Of a stretch of 44,429 nucleotides of DNA, positions 42,631 through 44,429 are shown in pieces. How positions within the stretch are numbered: position 1 is the stretch's first letter; each line of letters starts with the position of its first letter. Both the position numbers and the translations under genes were made by a program. Origin of the DNA: Sorangium cellulosum (GTDB taxonomy: Bacteria > Myxococcota_A > Polyangia > Polyangiales > Polyangiaceae); assembly GCA_020720045.1 (NCBI GenBank), contig DYPH01000037.1, forward strand, positions 1-44,429. Reading direction: 5' to 3'. The notes below the pieces were generated by a model. It was given only the letters and a program-made list of their open reading frames with translations, was not told the DNA's origin and did no database searches.

Positions 42631-43611
42631 ATGCGTGCGCCATCGCCAGTTGCTGCCGCTCTCCCCGTCGGGCGCGGCCTCCTCCTCGCCCTCGCACTTG
42701 GCGCCTTTGCCCTTGTGGCGAGTCAGGCAGCCTGCGGGAATACCTATACGGCGCTGCCCGGGATCGCCGAGGAACCGCTTGATTGCATTACGTTTTCCGT
42801 CTTCGACTTGCAAGACAAGGGCTTTTGTCGGACGTCGGGCACCATCGACGACAATTGCGCCGGTGCGAACGGACACTCAAAGGTGGTTGTCGATCGCGTG
42901 GCGCGAACCATCACCGGGACCGCGTTCAACGATCCATCGCTTGAGGCGTCCGGCCTACCGGCGGCGAACGGCGAGGCGTACGCAGTATTCGACCTGCCCC
43001 AATCCCCACGGAAAGTGATCTTGGATCATACCTTCCGCGTCGACGAGAAGAGCGCCAGCAAGATGGCATTCACGCCCGGTTGTTCCCTCGAATGGGTTTC
43101 CGGAAAGATCCAAGACAATCTTGATTTAGACATCGGCCGCAACAATTTGGCGGGCATCTATTACTACCGGGGCTCCATTCCGAATGATGGTTCCTTTCTG
43201 ACGGGCCTCCCCTTCCCGACGACGCGCTCCGGCACGTTTACCGGAGTCCTCGAGGCCTACGCCAGCGCCCGCGCAACGCGGATTGCGACGAAAGTTACCG
43301 AAGGTTCGACGGTCTACCTCGACGTTTCGAAGGTCGGCCCTCCGTTCTCCGGCCAGGGCGCGCTTACAATGTTTGATCCCGTCACCTTCAGCATTTACTG
43401 CGGAATGTCGGTCCAAGACGGCGACGGAACGCTCATGAAGGCGACGGGGACGAGCTTCGATCCGAAGGTCACGGCGTGCTACCCGAAGGGCACTGCGCCC
43501 TCCAAACCGGTCTACACACCCCCGGCCGACGCGGGGGTTGACGCCGCCGTGATTCCCGACAGCGGAGCCGGCGACGCGGGGCCGAAAGTTGCGGGACTCG
43601 ACGGCGGATAG
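42631..43611 (+). CDS. Predicted secreted lipoprotein
   Basis: A 326-residue protein. The hydrophobic segment LLLALALGAFALVASQAAC ends in a lipobox with Cys35, so it is probably lipid-anchored. The mature part is beta-rich with several Cys (LDCITF, GFCRTSG, DDNCAGA, TPGCSLEW, IYCGMSV, TACYPKG), suggesting disulfides, and ends in a Pro/Asp/Ala/Gly linker (PPADAGVDAAVIPDSGAGDAG). I do not recognise a family or catalytic motif. The tail is typical of myxobacterial cell-surface proteins. It follows the HTH gene on the same strand by 49 bp and converges on the acyltransferase at 43615. Confidence 0.7.
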   Translation: MRAPSPVAAALPVGRGLLLALALGAFALVASQAACGNTYTALPGIAEEPLDCITFSVFDLQDKGFCRTSGTIDDNCAGANGHSKVVVDRVARTITGTAFNDPSLEASGLPAANGEAYAVFDLPQSPRKVILDHTFRVDEKSASKMAFTPGCSLEWVSGKIQDNLDLDIGRNNLAGIYYYRGSIPNDGSFLTGLPFPTTRSGTFTGVLEAYASARATRIATKVTEGSTVYLDVSKVGPPFSGQGALTMFDPVTFSIYCGMSVQDGDGTLMKATGTSFDPKVTACYPKGTAPSKPVYTPPADAGVDAAVIPDSGAGDAGPKVAGLDGG

Positions 43612-43614
43612 CGG

Positions 43615-44402
43615 CTATTTGCCCCGCGCGCGAGGCTGCCCGCGAAGGAAGCGCCGACCGAGGGTGAGACGATCCAACGACGCCTGCATCACCGTCTCGA
43701 CCTCCCGGAAACAGCGCGCGACGACCTCGGGATCTTCGGCGTCGGCCGCCGTGAGCGACGGCCAGCGGAGCGGCTCTCCGAACTCGATCGACGTCTGCGT
43801 CGGAAGAGGCACGTAGGGGATGATCCCCGGCATGAGTCCCCACGGCAGGGCCAGCGCAATGGGGAAAACGGCGGCGCGTGTGTGCTTGCGCATCCCGAGG
43901 ATCTTTGCGAGCGTCTCCCCGCGAGTGAGCACAATCATTTGCTCATGAAGGCCCGCGCTCACGACGGGAACAATCGGAACACCCGCTTTGAGCGCGAGTT
44001 TGACAAACCCGGTTCGCCCCGCAAGAACAATCCGATTTCGTTCGGAAAATGGACGGGCGGCGTCGTAGTCGGAGCCGGGTAAAACGAGCACGTCATGCCC
44101 CGCCTGGAGCGCGCGCAGCGCATTCTCCGGGTCGGCGCGAAGGAGGCCGACGCGCCCGGCGACCTTTCGAAGGACGGGATCGGCGAACATAACGTCATGA
44201 GCAAGGGCATAGAGCCGCCTCCGTGAACCTGCCGATGAATAACGCCGGTCAGTCCCCCCTCGGTCGCGAGGATTCCCCCATTGTGATTTCCGACGAAAAG
44301 TGTCGGCTCGTTAGGAATTCGAGACGCTCCAAGCGTCTCAAGGCGGAACCAGCTCGTGGCCGCTTCCGCGTAGACGTCTAGGTAGCTGCTCGGAATTGCA
44401 AT
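43615..44402 (-). pseudogene. Lysophospholipid acyltransferase-like gene, frameshifted near the right edge
   Basis: The 3' part (ATG-capable from 44190, 191 residues) has GHDVLVLPGSDYDAARPFSE and RIVLAGRTGFVKLALKAGVP then PIVPVVSAG, resembling bacterial membrane acyltransferases with the PGSD-x-D motif. The 5' part, in the neighbouring frame from about 44402, reads FRLETLGASRIPNEPTLFV then GNHNGGILATEGG, the NH-containing start of the same family. LYALAHDVMFADP then continues in the other frame, so a shift lies at about 44205-44235. The gene has no good start before an in-frame TAA at 44403-44405, and may continue beyond the window. Either it is a broken gene or there is a sequence error at the window end. 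Confidence 0.6.
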
Positions 44403-44429
44403 TTACACGGGATGTGATCAAAGCAATGT

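Overview
The window is high-GC, densely coding bacterial DNA with no RNA genes, CRISPR arrays or insertion sequences that I can see. The gene content points to Myxococcota, most likely the Polyangia side. It includes a secreted matrixin metalloprotease ending in a MYXO-CTERM-like tail, several lipoproteins, a 3841-residue TPR protein, a TPR protein fused to an OmpR-type winged helix, and a PAS histidine kinase with no adjacent receiver protein. This assignment is inference from gene content; there is no rRNA here.

Layout. 1-4.5 kb is an accessory, conflict-type segment: a DUF4365 nuclease-fold protein overlapping a frameshifted partner, an orphan DarG-like macrodomain, and a PIN toxin with an XRE/ImmA-peptidase antitoxin. 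4.5-9.1 kb holds small uncharacterised genes: DUF3885, an 88-residue protein, DUF4259, a duplicated YcxB-like membrane protein with one decayed copy, a double cupin and an SRPBCC protein. 9.2-13.6 kb holds the histidine kinase, the TPR/winged-helix protein and a YdcZ-type transporter. 13.6-18.3 kb is a minus-strand operon, nadB, CPBP protease, pabA, pabBC, giving NAD and p-aminobenzoate synthesis. 18.4-23.9 kb holds the matrixin, etfBA and two related lipoproteins. 24.0-27.7 kb is the conserved dnaX-ybaB-recR block followed by ridA. 27.7-44.4 kb is rich in acyltransferases and lipid kinases: a DUF374 acyltransferase translationally coupled to the giant TPR gene, a PlsC, a diacylglycerol-kinase-like protein, an excisionase-type HTH protein, a lipoprotein, and a second acyltransferase broken by a frameshift near the right edge.

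The most unusual signal is a family of short palindromic repeats lying in frame inside protein-coding genes. Two copies share an identical 65-bp span length with GGGCCC at both ends (8048-8112 in the double cupin gene, 10475-10539 in the histidine kinase). A degenerate third copy lies in the same kinase (about 10186-10262), and a half copy lies in the dnaX linker (about 25509-25546). In each case the copy reads through as extra residues in a loop or linker. The cupin copy is flanked by the 9-bp direct repeat CAGGGGCCC, and the sister cupin domain in the same protein lacks it, so it looks like a real insertion. A different insert, bounded by an 11-bp direct repeat 66 bp apart, sits near the start of the giant TPR gene. 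Together these suggest a genome colonised by small elements that insert into reading frames without breaking them.
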